This document shows, piece by piece, positions 12,011-24,904 of a stretch of 64,000 nucleotides of DNA. The DNA is taken from NCBI RefSeq assembly GCF_029962835.1, contig NC_080577.1:3720001-3784000 (forward strand). Reading direction: 5' to 3'. Numbering within the stretch: the first letter of the stretch is position 1; each line of letters begins with the position of its first letter. Below the pieces are notes generated by a model that saw only the letters and a list, made by a program, of their open reading frames with translations, was not told the DNA's origin and did no database searches. Source of the stretch: Magnolia sinica. Lineage: Eukaryota; Streptophyta; Magnoliopsida; Magnoliales; Magnoliaceae. Both the position numbers and the translations under genes were made by a program.

Positions 12011-12975
12011 CAAATGAAAGGTTCAGATCTTGAACATGTCTCCATATCCACATGTGCATGGAATTTAGCAGATCTCTGCTATGTTATTAGAAATATTTTT
12101 TAATTAATGCAATTTACGTTTGGACTTCAAAGATGGTGTCAGATGCATTGTTATTACTTGAATATAAAAATTACAACCCTACACTTACGGGACAAAATAG
12201 AGTATGCTGTGTCAGACGAACTCCTCTTTTAGGTACTCAGATCCTAAGAAAAGATCCTGCTTTGGACTTGACCTACCATCCAATACACAACCTTCATGTG
12301 AAACATTTGACTAGATGGCCCACCATAAGCACGTGGGGGCTTAAATTGGTTGGTAAAACATGTAGCATTTTAAGAAACACATACATTAATTGACACATGT
12401 GGCACATATGAGAGGATTAAAAATTGATGGTTGCATATGTGACAAATGCTATTACTTAAATATGAATGGTCGCACATGTAAACCAGTTGGCACAAGTGCA
12501 TACATGTGCCCAAAAAATTATATTCTTGAAAGTATCATAGTTCAAGACTTTTGAGCATGTATGGTCTACATAGGCTTTTAAGGAAAGAGTCAGTAGACTG
12601 TGGAGGTGAATCAAATCTGTCAAAAATAATCCCTAACAGTCATTATTCAATCGGGTTATATGTGAATTGAATTTGTCTACCTAACCAAACCAGCTCCGAT
12701 GGCACATAGAGAATGAAGCTTGAATCAAATTTTATCCATTACCTGTACATGTTTGCCTCAACTTTCTTTTTGTGTGCGAAAGGGTACTTTACAAACTATG
12801 TTCATGTTGTGATGCCGAAAAAGCATGAAATAATAATGAAGAAGATCATGGTCTTTCTCAAATCTCAAGTGATAAAGGCCTTGAATTTAGAAGATAGGTT
12901 CTTAAACCTATAAGAACAAAAGAGAGAAATAATTCGAATATTTTTACTAAATAATAATCTAAAAGTGTTCGATTT

Positions 12976-12992
12976 TATATATATATATATAT
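12976..12992. repeat. short (AT)n, left flank of a TIR element
   Basis: The AT run ends directly at the start of the inverted-repeat element 12993-13542. Confidence 0.8.
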
Positions 12993-13540
12993 GAGAAAAT
13001 GTACTATGCACTCGACCTCACAATAAGCACCCGTGAGGTCGAGCTGTGTGGGCCCCACCGTGATGCGTGTTGACCATCAACACCGTGCATTTGATGGGTC
13101 CCCTCTAAATTATGGGATATCCCAAAAATCAGCCGTATAAAGGAACTCATGTGGGCCATACCATCTAAAATCATGTGAAGACACCGTTAAAACATATAAA
13201 AGTACTTGGTGGGGCCCACATGAGTTTTTAATGCTGCTGAAACTTGGTCTGAACCCTCGTTCAAGTGGGACACACATAATGGATGGGCTGGATTTGCAAA
13301 CCACATCTCGGTGGGCCCAAAAAACTGATTATGAATGTTTTAATGGTGCACGGCCCCTCCCCACTTCTGTATATGGTGTGGCCCACACGAGTCACGGATT
13401 GACTTGATTTTTGAGACCTAGGCCCACGATGGAATAATGCATCTGACTGATGGGGTAGATGTTTGAAACGTATCACGGGGGGGCGCACACAGCTCGACCT
13501 CATGGGATGGACTCGTGAGGTCGAGCGTACAGTACCTTTT

Positions 13541-13542
<2 letters not shown>
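12993..13542. mobile_element. TIR element with a hairpin inside each terminal repeat
   Basis: The outer ends are GAGAAAATGTACTATGCACT and, reverse-complemented, GGGAAAAGGTACTGTACGCT. Both continue with CTCGACCTCA. Inside each arm the 10-mer CTCGACCTCA is answered within about 25 bp by its exact complement TGAGGTCGAG, so each arm folds on its own. The arms continue into GTGGGCCCCACCGTGATGCG-type sequence, linking the element to the fold-back family. It lies between two (AT)n arrays. No transposase is encoded; two antisense frames (64 and 80 residues) are shadows. Confidence 0.8.

Positions 13543-13575
<33 letters not shown>
13543..13575. repeat. (AT)n, right flank of a TIR element
   Basis: A TA array follows the right terminal repeat directly, mirroring the left flank. 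Confidence 0.9.
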
Positions 13576-13579
<4 letters not shown>

Positions 13580-14305
13580 TAAATTTTAATTTGAAATTAT
13601 ACAAAATGACAAAAAAAATCTTATAAAAGATTAAATTTGTTTAAAGATAGAAATCCCTGATAAACTTTACCATAGCATTCTTGACATTATTATCAGCAAT
13701 TTCTAAAAATTACATAAATCCTAAAACTATAAAAATAAAGAGATACGAAGAAAATAAATATTTTTTTAAATGATTGATTTTTCTTAAAATCACAATTTTA
13801 AATATTAAGATGAGCTTTTCTTATAAAACAGACATCCATGACCTACCATACAAGTTAGTTGACTCCAAAATCACTATTATATAAAGATTGATAGGTTATG
13901 CACTTCATAACGATGATCAAATCAAAAGTTATGTTTGATTTACAGTTAACACTTCAAATGATAATTTCTCCATATCCAGAATTTTATTTTATTTTTTCGA
14001 ACCAGACATGCCTGGAATTCGATTACATCATACCCTACTTAGAACCAGGTTCGATTCCGACGGATTACTTCCACTTATGTTTGGGTTTCTTTTGATTTAG
14101 TTGTACTAAAAATACATTTATAGCATGTCCAACATCATATTGTCAATGCAAGATAGCATTAGCAGTACATTGCTTTGCTTGCACATAAACATTTACATTA
14201 CAAACATAACTATGAGTTGACTAATACCCAGTAGCACCGGATCTCCTAACTTAGGAAGGTCCAGTTAATGCATCCCCAACTCAACTCAATATTGAATGAG
14301 TCAAC
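13576..14305. other. intergenic, AT-rich, no gene seen
   Basis: An A+T-rich stretch with only short chance frames and no recognised repeat family. Confidence 0.4.
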
Positions 14306-17183
14306 GTCACCAGGCATTTTAACCATGATTGACTCGTCTCAACGATTGCGGCTTATGGCAACAACAGCAGTGTCGGCTTGCATGGCATCATGCAACAACA
14401 TCTGAGTCTCTATCTACCCTAATCCATTTGCACATATTTAAAAAGGCAAAACAGCTCCACTCCAAGGAAATTTGATTTTAAAAACAGATCAACCGAGTCA
14501 GTTCAAAATCTGGTTGAATTGACCCAATTCCAGATGGTTTGCAACCTCAAGTACATTTGAGTCTAACACATCCGGAATAACTGATTTATAGTTGGAAATA
14601 TTTTAACTCAAATATGTTAATCTAGAAGTTTTCTAAGCCCACACGTCTGTTGAAGCCCTGGCCATCCACATACAGGCATACGTGTCAACATGGCACGTGT
14701 GCATGATCAGATCTTTTTCCCTTAGATGGGGTATATTATCTTATATCTTTGGGTCTAAAAATTAGGCTACTTCACTCATCAGGATTCAGGTGGGCCAGAG
14801 CATAAAAGACAAATGAATGGATAGAAACAATAATTTATTTAAATCAACAGCTTATTTTTCTATGTTGTGGCCCACCAAGAGGGGTGAAATATACTGACTT
14901 TTGAAGCAAAAGATTTAATCATAGAGCCAAACCATAGATTAAAGGAGACCATGAGCGTCCAATTATGCCACGTAGGATGATTTGGACAGGTCATGTCAGA
15001 TCTTCTAATATTTCTATCAATGACTATGATGTCTCTTATAAGCATTGCTCTCCTCCAAGGGCTGAAGTCCAAATAGCCAGAAGATGACAAAAGGGTAATC
15101 TTCTCAAATTTCTCCATGTACCACTAGACAGTGATTTCCATCATTGAAATTTGTATTTTGGAAAAGGTGAGATGGGACAGGAGCCACATGTGATTTATCT
15201 TTTCACACCATCCATTTACTTGTCCCTGCTACAGGTGGAAATTGGTCTTAAATACACATATATCATCCAATTCTAGCCATTTGATCAATGACCTTTCAAG
15301 CAATGGCAGGAAGCAAGATTTTAATGGTCCACAATTAGTATGAGAGTGTGAAGAAAGTAATTCTTTTGATGTTTTAAACCTACCACAATCAGTTAGAAGG
15401 TCAAATGCATTGGACAGTTCTACATTAATAAATCACCTGGCCACATGTACTCTGGAGAGATGGTTCTATCATATTCCGGTTCTCCGGACTGCCGGAAATT
15501 ACTTTGCCCACCAAAGGAGAGAAAATGAGTGCTTGTTATTTTTTTAAACCTTTTCTTCCATTCGTAGGTGAGGGATTGAGACTAGAAGCTTACTTATATA
15601 ATAATATTGAAATGGTCATATCCAACTAGTTGGATGAAAAGTTATCATTCAACTAAGGGATAAGATCTAATTTTTTACCTTTCATGTAAAATCCAATCTT
15701 TCTACCAGTTAAAATTAAATAAAATTTAATTCATGTCACTCATCAGGTTGGCCACAACATAAAAACAACATATAGTTGTTGATGTAATAAAATAATACTG
15801 GTGTAGCCTACATGATGGATGCATCAAGCTGATTTTTGCATGAGTAGATCCTCATGTGGTGGCCCCAACTTTTTGGATGGATAGGATGTTGCTCAAATAC
15901 GACAAGATGGAAATTTTATGCTCATTGGTTGGACAGCATATTAACTGTCCAACCAGTTGGAAATGTGCGTCTCTGATAATAATAATTACTTATTCCACAC
16001 GCATATGCACGTGTAACACGACAATGACATGTAGCCGACAAAGCTGTACAATATCTATTTAATTTTGGCACTAATGCATTTAATCAGCTAAGGGAAGATG
16101 GTGAAATTGGAATGCCGTGGAGCCATGCATGGGACACATGGTCAAGTGACTCATCAGTCTAGATTACCATTTAGCAGCTTATAAAAACTTACACTTATCA
16201 AAGAATCATCCAATGGGTCTTATAATTGATGGTAAGGGTGCAATTCAAGTGGTGTGCAGCAATGCACCAAGAGAAATCTAGATCGTCTGAAAATTTCAGA
16301 TCAATAGATCTGATACCATGATAATTTTTAGAATTGAAGAAATTTTAATTGTTTTTTCTATATTAATCTTCACACAAAATTAAATTTAAATAAAGAACTT
16401 ACGTGTGTAATAAGAAAATCTTACAATGAAATTTAATTAGAACCAATTTTAATTAAAATATTTTTATACATGGCTAATTATAAATATGAGGAACAAAGTT
16501 AATACTATACATGACAAATGTACAACTAATGACATCTAAAATAATATTATGATTAGGTTATGTTGAGGGTTAACCTGATCTAAACCCAATCCATCCGCAA
16601 TAATATCTGACCCCAACTCGACCCAACCCAAATTCCAACCTGAGATGCCCAAACTATGTTACTTAGTACATAGCCCAAAACTAACTAGACCCAATCCAAA
16701 TACATGTAATTATTCCCAACCTAACCTAAATTTTCTAATCAACCCAAACCCAATTTGATTTCAAATTGGGTTGGAGTTATCCAAATTTAGCTAGATCTGA
16801 AGACCCTAATAAAAAGACTTGACCTCAGGTTGAGTCAGTCAGGTTTGATTCAACCAAACCCAAGTTACAATAATTGATGGACCCCTATAATGAAATGGGC
16901 CTTAATTTTGGGGTATCTCATCATTATTATGAGATTACTTGATGAGTGGGTTAGATGGCATACACATGACACAATAGACGTTGCACATTCAGTAGGATAA
17001 ATTTACATAGTATATGCAATTGAATAGGTATTCCATGCTATTGAATAACTATTCATAAATTCTATTAGCAGTTGAATAAAAATTATCTAATAATTAATCT
17101 CATCCTACAACTTTGTAGAGTCTCCGCATTCGAATAATTAATAGAATTGTAATTAATAAAGGGATGAGCATCTACATTAACCT
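14306..17183. repeat. segmental direct duplication, copy 1
   Basis: From CACCAGGCATTTTAACCATG to CAACTTTGTAGAGTCTCCGC and the following GAATTGTAATTAATAAAG, this block is collinear with 17611-19973. Diagnostic shared words are CTCCACTCCAAGGAAATTTG, CAGATGGTTTGCAACCTC, CAACATGGCACGTGTGCATG and ATGGTCATATCCAACT. Copy 1 holds about 330 bp near 16230-16555 that copy 2 lacks. The block looks non-coding: the best frames in the two copies do not correspond. It contains the dispersed CAGGCATACGTG repeat and a degenerate CCCAA/GGGTT-rich stretch (16560-16870). Confidence 0.8.
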
Positions 17184-17340
17184 TAAGAGTCCATTTGATT
17201 TTACTAAGGACCAATTCCTTAGTAAATACCTTATAAATGCATAATAATTATTTCAATACCTATTCATGGCATCCTTCCCTATGCTTGATTTGGCCGCCTA
17301 CCATTTAGACATTGAAAATAAGAACGCCCGCAAAATATTT

Positions 17341-17610
17341 GTAAGCCCACTGTTATGCATGTAGCTTATCTACACCGTTCATCTGTTATGCCAGCTGAAT
17401 TTATAGCATAAACCAAAATAATGTAGGTCCAAATCTCAAGTGGACCACGCTACAGGAAAAAGTGAACCGAACACTTACTGTTAAAAATTTCTTGGGACCA
17501 CTTTCTTTTGGTGTGGGCCACTTGAATGTTGGATCTATCTCATTTTTCTTCTCATGCCTCAAAATGTTGTAGTAAAATGAATGAATGGAACAAATATATC
17601 ATATAAATCA
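17341..17610. mobile_element. fold-back (GGGCCC family) element, compact copy
   Basis: Left half: GTAAGCCCACTGTTATGCATG, CACCGTTCATCTG, AGGTCCAAATCTCAAGTGG. Right half: GTGTGGGCCACTTGAATGTTG, GATCTATCTCATTTTTC. It lies between the two copies of the segmental duplication, so it may mark the junction. Confidence 0.65.
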
Positions 17611-19973
17611 CCAGGCCTTTTAACTATGATTTTCTCTCAAGGATTGCATCACACAACGACAACATTGTGTCGGCATGCATCACATCATGCAACATCGAGT
17701 CTCCAACTACCCTAACCTACTTGCACGTATAAAAAGGGCAAATGGATAGTTCCACTCCAAGGAAATTTGATTTTAAAAACAGATGAACCGGATCAGTTCA
17801 AAATCCAGTTGAGGTGACCCAAGTCCAGATGGTTTGCAACCTCCAGAACATTACAGTCCAACATATCCAGAGTAACTGATTTATAGCTGGAAATATTTCA
17901 ACTCAGATATATTAAGTATTAACCTAGAGGTTTCCTAACCCCACACGTATGTTGGAGCCTTGGCAATCCACATGCAGGCATACGTGTCAACATGGCACGT
18001 GTGCATGATCAGATTTTTTCCCCCTTGTATGGGGTACAATGTCTTAGATCTTCAGGTCTAAAAATTAGGCTGCTTCACTCAGGACTCAGCTGGGGCAGAG
18101 CATAAAAAATAAATGGACGGATGGAAAAATAAAATATTTAAATCAGCTCCTTTTTGTATGTTGTGGCCCACTAGATGAGTGAAATATATTGACTTTTGAA
18201 GCAGAAGATTAATCATAGAGCCAAACTATAGATTAATGGAGACTATGAGTGTCCAATCATGCCACGTAGGATGATTTGGACATATCATGTCAGATCTTCT
18301 AATGTTTCTATCAATGACTGTGATTTATCTTATCTTGTAAGCATTGCTCTCCCAAGTGCTGAAGTCCAAATAGCTAAGAAATGACAACATGGTAATCTTG
18401 TCTGAAATTTGCATTGTGGAAAAGGGGAGATGGGCCACATGTGATTTATCTTTTTGCACCATCCATCTAATTTTCCCTTATATAGATGGAAATTGGTCCA
18501 AAATACACATATATCATGTGATTCTAGCCATTTGATCAATGGCCTTTCAATCAATGGTAGGAAGCAATATTTTAATGGTCCACAATTAATATAAGAGCAT
18601 GAAGAAAAGATACTTGGAATTGTCAAATAGGCTTGATGTTTTAAACATACCACGGACAGTTCTGCATTAATAAATCACCTGGCAACATGTACTCTGGAGA
18701 GATGGTAATATCATATTCCGGTTCTCCGGCCAGGCCAGAAACCTCACCCACCAAAAGAGAGGAGTGTTTGTTGTGTTTTTTTACCTTTTTCTTCTATTGG
18801 TAGGTAAGGGATTGAGACTAAAATTATAGTTATATAATAATATTGAAATGGTCATATCCAACTGGTTGATGATAAGTTATCAATCAACTAGGGGTAAGTT
18901 CCAATTCTTTCATGTTCATGTGAAATCCGATCTTTTACCTAGTGAAAAAATCAACCTGTTCCACTCATCAGGTGGGCCCCAAAATTTTAAAAAATAAATA
19001 AAAGGATAGTCATTGATATAATAAAACAATACTAGTGTGGCCTACATGATGGTTGCATTAAGCTGATTTTTGCATAAAGAGATCCTCATGGTGGCCCAAT
19101 CTTTTTTGGATGGATAGGATGTTGCCCAAGCATGACAAGATGAAAATTATATGCTCATTGGTTGGATAGCCTGCATATTAGCTGTCCAACCAGTTGGACA
19201 TGGGCATATGCATCTCTCATAATAATAATTATTTATTCCACACACACACACATGGTCAAGTGATTCATCAATCTAGACTATCCATTTAATGGTTTTATGA
19301 TTGATAAATGCAATGTTTTAAAATTTATCAAATAAATCATCTAAGAGCCCTATAATTGATGGTAGGGGTTAACTCAGGCAGGTTGGGTCATGTTGAGAGT
19401 CACCCCTAATTCAGATCTAGCCTCAAGAGGATCTGACACCTGACCTGACCCAACCCAAATTCTAACATGAGGTGCCCAAACTGAATTCCTTAATACTCAA
19501 CCCCAAACCAACCCAGCTAACCCAAATACATGTAATCATTCCCAACATAAATTTACTTAACTCAAAAGAATTATCCAAATCTAGCTGAATCTGAGGACCC
19601 TAACAACATGACCTGACCTCAAGTAGGGTCAGTTGGATTTAGTTGACTTAAACCCAAGTTGCAGTAATTGATGGACCTCAAGTTAGGTTGGTCAGGTTCA
19701 GTTAAGATCACTTGATGAGTAGGTTAGATGACATACATATAATACAATGAATGCCGCCTAATGCCGCCTATTCAATAAAATAAACTTACACATAATCAAA
19801 TAACCCTTGTATGCAATTGAATACGTATTCCATGCAATTTAATAACTATAACTTCTATACGCTGCTGAATAAAAATAATATAATAATCTCATTCTACAAC
19901 TCTGTAGAGTCTCCGCATTCCAATAATTAATTGAATTGTAATTAATAAAGGATGTGGCATCTATATTCACAGC
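17611..19973. repeat. segmental direct duplication, copy 2
   Basis: Collinear with 14306-17183 but shorter. It begins ATCACCAGGCCTTTTAACTATG and ends near TTAATTGAATTGTAATTAATAAAGG. Many single-base differences and small indels show the duplication is old. The 107-residue minus-strand frame inside it has no counterpart in copy 1 and is not considered a gene. Confidence 0.8.
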
Positions 19974-20430
19974 TTAATTGATTTTTGCATGCGCCCATTT
20001 CATCTCCTCAAAAACTTCAAATTGAATGGGTTTGTTTGGCTGCACCAAATATCATTTCACACGCACAAAGAGAGAGGTAAAATAGGCATATCAATGAGAG
20101 TTGGTGAGGAAATAGCATTAAATAGCATAAAAAAGTACATTGTCATGCAATGAAAAAGTCTAGCCCTATGTTTGACGGTCCACCAAACACTAGAAGTCAC
20201 AAAGATTCAGAATTCTCAATTCGTCGTGTAATAACTGTTCAATGGCCATCATTCATCTGTTTACAGAGTGGAATACACAGAGATTCTGGTCCCGAAAAAC
20301 CAGATAAATGGAGAGCCGCTGATTAATGGACATTTGATTACTGAATTTGACAGTTAGATATTAACCATCCATTAGATGTTACTCACTTGGCTTTAGTTAG
20401 AGGATCAAAGGCTTTTGGCCGAAGTTAGGT
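19974..20430. other. intergenic, no gene seen
   Basis: No exon-like sequence and no clearly bounded repeat was recognised. Confidence 0.35.
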
Positions 20431-20439
20431 CCAAACGGG

Positions 20440-20828
20440 CTCACCTCAATGTTTGTATTGTAAATCCACGCCGTCCATACGATTTTCCAGATAGTGCATG
20501 GTCTCAAAAATGAGGCAGATCCAGACTAAACAGTAGGGATTGAATTCCTGCCATTAAAAATTTGTTGGGGACTATTGGATCAAGATGCAATTCGTGATTT
20601 CCCTTTATCTAGGTCTTTGTGACCTTACCAACGGTGTGGATGGAAAATAAACATTAATGGGCCCTAGGAATACTTCAACGGTGGACATTCAATCACCACT
20701 GTTTTCCTATAGTGTGGTCCAATGAGAGTTGGATCTGCCTCGTTTTTTAGACCATCTTTTAAAATGATCCAACAAAAAGGATGGACCAAGGGGATATAAA
20801 ACACATACATCAAGGTGGGCCCCACGGC
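20440..20828. mobile_element. fold-back (GGGCCC family) element, full copy
   Basis: Both halves are visible. Left: AAATCCACGCCGTCCATACG, CTCAAAAATGAGGCAGATCC. Centre: AACATTAATGGGCCCTAGG. Right: GTGTGGTCCAATGAGAGTTG, GATCTGCCTCGTTTTTTAG, CATCAAGGTGGGCCCCACGG. Non-coding. Confidence 0.75.
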
Positions 20829-21916
20829 CAGGGCCTCACCCACTAAGCTGGTACCTCTGCCTCACGTAATCCGCCACCTGGTAAAATCACCTGACTCATG
20901 TCCCAACCTAGTGAATTTCCCGAATCACGAGGCTCGGTCCCTTCCGAACCTAGAGTCCTCAGGCGGCTCCTCCGCATATAACGGCTGCCTATCTCATATC
21001 GAAGCTTAAAATAAGAGCATGCCTTGAAAGCTCCGGTAGCTGTAATAACATAGAAAATGTATTATTTAAATCACAAACCTACAAGAAAATGTATTATTTA
21101 AATCGCACTAGCTGTACTTGAACTTTCAATACGACTATTTAATTTCTGCAAACTTATTACATTTATAGGTGCTCTGATCCGTGAAAAGGGTGGTTCACCC
21201 ATGATGATCACATGGTACGAAAATCAACCCAATGGTATGATTCAGTGTAATGGTGTGGCCCACCCAATAATTTTAATTTGAATTACTTGAATGCTACTTT
21301 AGTAATTCCTCACCAGTAAATGCCTGCGTATCATTCATCACACTCTGCCCGAGTATGAAAGATTTCCTCTGTAACAAACTAAAAATCAACCACATGTCTG
21401 CTTGCCTTGTCATTGATAGTTGTGGGCTCATGAAGAGATATAAAATAATAAGCACAGCTGCAAAATATAATAATAAAAGCAACAGTAATAAAAACAACAA
21501 TTACTACTATTATTACTAATTTACTATTATTATAACAACAACAGAGCAGCAACAACAATAATGTTTCTATTAATATAGAATGCTAATCGATCTTGAGCAT
21601 TTCTTTCATTATATTTATGTTTTCCAGTATAGTAAAACACTTAATAAAAGGCATTTCAAGAACTTCCAAATGTGATTGATGTTCTTTTGGATGGCTTAGA
21701 TTTTAACCATAAAACCTACTTTATATATTACCCGCAAAACCAGCTAATTCTGTCTTTCTAAAGTCTATCGTAGATTTTCTTTATCAAATTACTCTCTTGC
21801 TTCCTCTTTCCATGTGCATTGCATGTGCCACATTTTTTTTTATAAGAGATGACAAGAGTTTTGATAAGCCCACATGGCATGTAAAAGTTCGCTAATGTAC
21901 ACGCCACAACTATATG
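20829..21916. other. intergenic, no gene seen
   Basis: The stretch 20830-21005 is more GC-rich and gives a 64-residue frame, which I do not recognise and which lies directly against the fold-back element. Near 21340 the CACTCTGCCCGAGTATGAAA word recurs. The stretch 21470-21560 is rich in AAC/AAT trinucleotides. Confidence 0.35.
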
Positions 21917-22579
21917 CGATGTAGAGCAGGTCGCGGACACTTTTATGCTCAAGATGGAATAGAGAAGGCCCGATTAGAGGCAGAAGTCATCAAGATTGTC
22001 AGAACCTTAAAACAGACATATCTCGCAACCCAGAATGAGTTACTCGATGTACCATATGTGATTTTGGGGTATGACGAGCTACTTTAGCCAACCTATGTCG
22101 GGTTGCTCATGCCGAATTTGCGAGATTCCGTCATATCGACGGCCGAATTCCATGTTTAGTTCTATTTTTACTATAAATAGTAAGTTTTAGTTTGATTATA
22201 ACTCTTCATCCATTGGGCTTTAGGAGTTATGTCCAACATGAAAAGTGCTTAGAATAATTAGGAGAATAGTGTGGTTAAGCCACATAGGACACTTACTATA
22301 AAAGTAAATTTACTATTTATAGAAAGTTACGAATTTTATAGAGTTTTAATTATAGTTTGTTTCTGATTTCTCTCTTATTGCTTGGTATCCCTATTTAAAG
22401 GGTTGTGAACTCATTTATTTCAATCAATTAATTAAATTATAAATTTCTTTATAATTTTATTGCTTTTTCCTCATGGATTCGAGAAGTCTCTGTGAGGAGT
22501 CCGAATAAATTTCATGGATTAGAAGTAGTTATCCTTGAGGAAGGCGGTGATCGACCTCATCACGTTCATCCCTGCGTCA
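21917..22579 (+). repeat. 5' LTR of the gypsy element
   Basis: It begins CGATGTAGAGC (TG mutated to CG; the solo copy near 28301 shows the intact TGATGTAGAGC) and ends CATCCCTGCGTCA. Internal landmarks are AAATAGTAAGTTTTAGTTTG and the CTATTTAAAGGGTTGTGAAC box, a likely TATA-like promoter region. Confidence 0.88.
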
Positions 22580-23973
22580 ATTGGTATCAAAATGAGGATT
22601 TCTCTCGGGCTGATAATAAACAACGAAGGTATGAGCTAAAATCCTGTGAACGGTAATCCAGGGATTCGTTATCTTTTAGAAAGAATTGGAGCTTTCCACC
22701 GGAAGAGTCAATTAATCATACAAGGGCTGCAGACAACCCTCAATCGTATTGCGAATGCTCTAATTCCGCCCCGAACTCGAAACGATGCTTAACCGCCCGT
22801 GGTCCCTGTACAACACAATCCCGATTTCTGCAGAGCACCATCAGATTATAGAAAATTACAAGCCACTGCTTTGATCGTGAGGAATCCATTATACATGCCA
22901 AAGGTAGAAATATATTTATAATAAGACAACATCTTTCAAACAAGGTGCACTGTAAGTCAAAAAGTCTATAATGTAATCATCGATGTCAGAAGTAGTGAGA
23001 ATCTCGTATCGAAAATAATGGTAGCAAAACTGCAACTGAAAACAGAAAAACATTCATCTCCGTACATGGTTGGATGGATCAAGGAGGTTAACAAAACAGA
23101 GGTAACCAAATAATACACAATCTCATTTTCAATTACTAAAAATTATAAAGATCAAGTACTTTGTGGCATAGTCAGCATGAAAGTTTGTCATATGTTACTT
23201 GGTCGACCATAGTAAAATAATATTGATGCTATTACTACACATAGAGGTCAGGATAAAGTATTTAAATCTACTAAAGACAGTAGAAAGATTGACCTTCTCG
23301 CTATGGAAACAGAGAACTAACCAAAGACTTCTAAAGTTGAGAAACAACCTCTCACAACTGAACAAGCCTTTGTTAAACAATATGAGGAAACAAAAGATAT
23401 ATATGCATTAGTTGAAAAGAAAGAATATATGAAGCCTGTGAACATCCTAAGGGATTTGAAACCAGTCTTATAGGAGTTCAAGGCGATTGTGCTCAAAAGA
23501 TTCACTAATAAATTGTCTCCCATACGAGATATACAAGGCCACATTGATCTCGTCTCAGGGGAAAGTTTGCCTAATTGCCTATGTTATCAGAAGGAATGTG
23601 AGATCTTGAAAGCAGAAGTGAAGGAACTGATCCATACTAGCTAAGTCAATGAGAGTATGAGTACGCATATTGTGTCAACCCAAGAGCTTAATGTCAAATA
23701 CAAGAAAATGGCTAATAAACATCGGCATCAAAAGTTATCTTAAAATCATGAACCAAGTTCCTTAAGTAACTCGAGGATGAGCTTTTCCCAAGCGGAAAGG
23801 TCTGATGTAGAACATGTCACAAATACATTCCTAGCATGGTTAGACCAAAAGAAGGTGGACCATAAATTGATCATAACTTTTGATCTGGGTACCATTACAG
23901 TGCACTAGGCCGAGTATCATGAATCGAAGCAGCACGAGAACTCGAGGACGAGTTCTTTTGAAGTGGAGGGGAC

Positions 23974-24656
23974 TGGTGTAAAGCGGGTCGCGGATACTTT
24001 CATGCCCAAGATGGATTAAAGAAGGCCAGATCAAAAGTAGAAGTCATCAATATCGTCAGAACCTTAAAACAGGCATATCTCACAAACTAAAATGAGTTAC
24101 TCGATGTACTATATATGATTTTGGGGTAGGACGAGGTACTTTAGCCAACCAACCCAACCTAGTTGGGTTACCCACGCCAAAGTTTCAACATTCCATCATA
24201 TTAATGGCCGAATTCCATGTTAAGTTCCATTTTTACTATAAATAGTAAGTTTTAGTTTGATTATAACTCTTCATTCGTTAGGCCTTAGGAGTTCTCTCCA
24301 ACATGAAAAGTACTTAGAATAATTAGGAGAATAACGAGGTTAAGCCACATAGGACACTTACTATAAGAGTAAATTTACTATTTATAGTAAGTTACCAATT
24401 TTATGGAGCTTTAGTTATAGTTTGTTTCTGATTTCTCTCTTATTGCTTGGTATCCCTATTTAAAGGGTTGTGAACTCGTTTATTTCAATCAATCAATCAA
24501 ATTATGAATTTGTTTAGAAATTTATTTCTATTTTTATTGCCTTTTCCTTGTGGATTCGAGAAGTCTCTGTGAGGAATCCAGAGAAGCTTCGTAGATTCAA
24601 AGTAGTTATCCTTGAGGAAGATGGTGATCGACCTCATCATGTTCATCCCTGCGTCA
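23974..24656 (+). repeat. 3' LTR of the gypsy element
   Basis: It begins TGGTGTAAAGCGGGTCGCGG immediately after the purine tract and ends CATCCCTGCGTCA. It differs from the 5' LTR at many positions, so the insertion is not recent. Confidence 0.88.
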
Positions 24657-24904
24657 ATTTGCCAGTGTGGCAGATTTGTGAAATATCTAAGCCATCCATT
24701 ACAAGGATATCACTATGTAGATTCATTATCTCGGGAAGTAGGTTGGTTCACTAGCTCGGTGAGCTACTTATTCTAACACATCCACCATTACAATCTATAT
24801 GATTGTTTCGGTGGATCTCACCATAAATGAACTGATGTCCCAAATGACAAAAGACTGGATAATTACATACAATCTTCATATTTTAAGGCATTTGGGCCAT
24901 CCAT

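Larger units (their letters stand above)
21917..24656 (+). mobile_element. internally deleted Ty3/gypsy LTR retrotransposon
   Basis: Two LTRs in direct orientation (21917-22579 and 23974-24656) enclose about 1.4 kb. A primer-binding site TGGTATCAAAAT (22582-22593, initiator tRNA-Met type) follows the 5' LTR, and a purine tract AAGTGGAGGGGAC (23961-23973) precedes the 3' LTR. Candidate 5-bp target duplications are ATATG (21912-21916) and ATTTG (24657-24661). The interior keeps only decayed pieces: an aspartic-protease region (SENLVSKIMVAKL, then CHMLLGRP near 23190-23210) and the start of reverse transcriptase (SPIRDIQGHIDL near 23516). The rest of RT, RNase H and integrase is gone. Stops interrupt every frame. 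It is non-autonomous and inactive. Confidence 0.9.

Noticed and set aside
14860-18653. Genes on the minus strand in the segmental duplication
   Set aside because: The frames at 14860-15117 and 18330-18653 fall at overlapping positions of the two copies but encode different sequences, so no protein is conserved.
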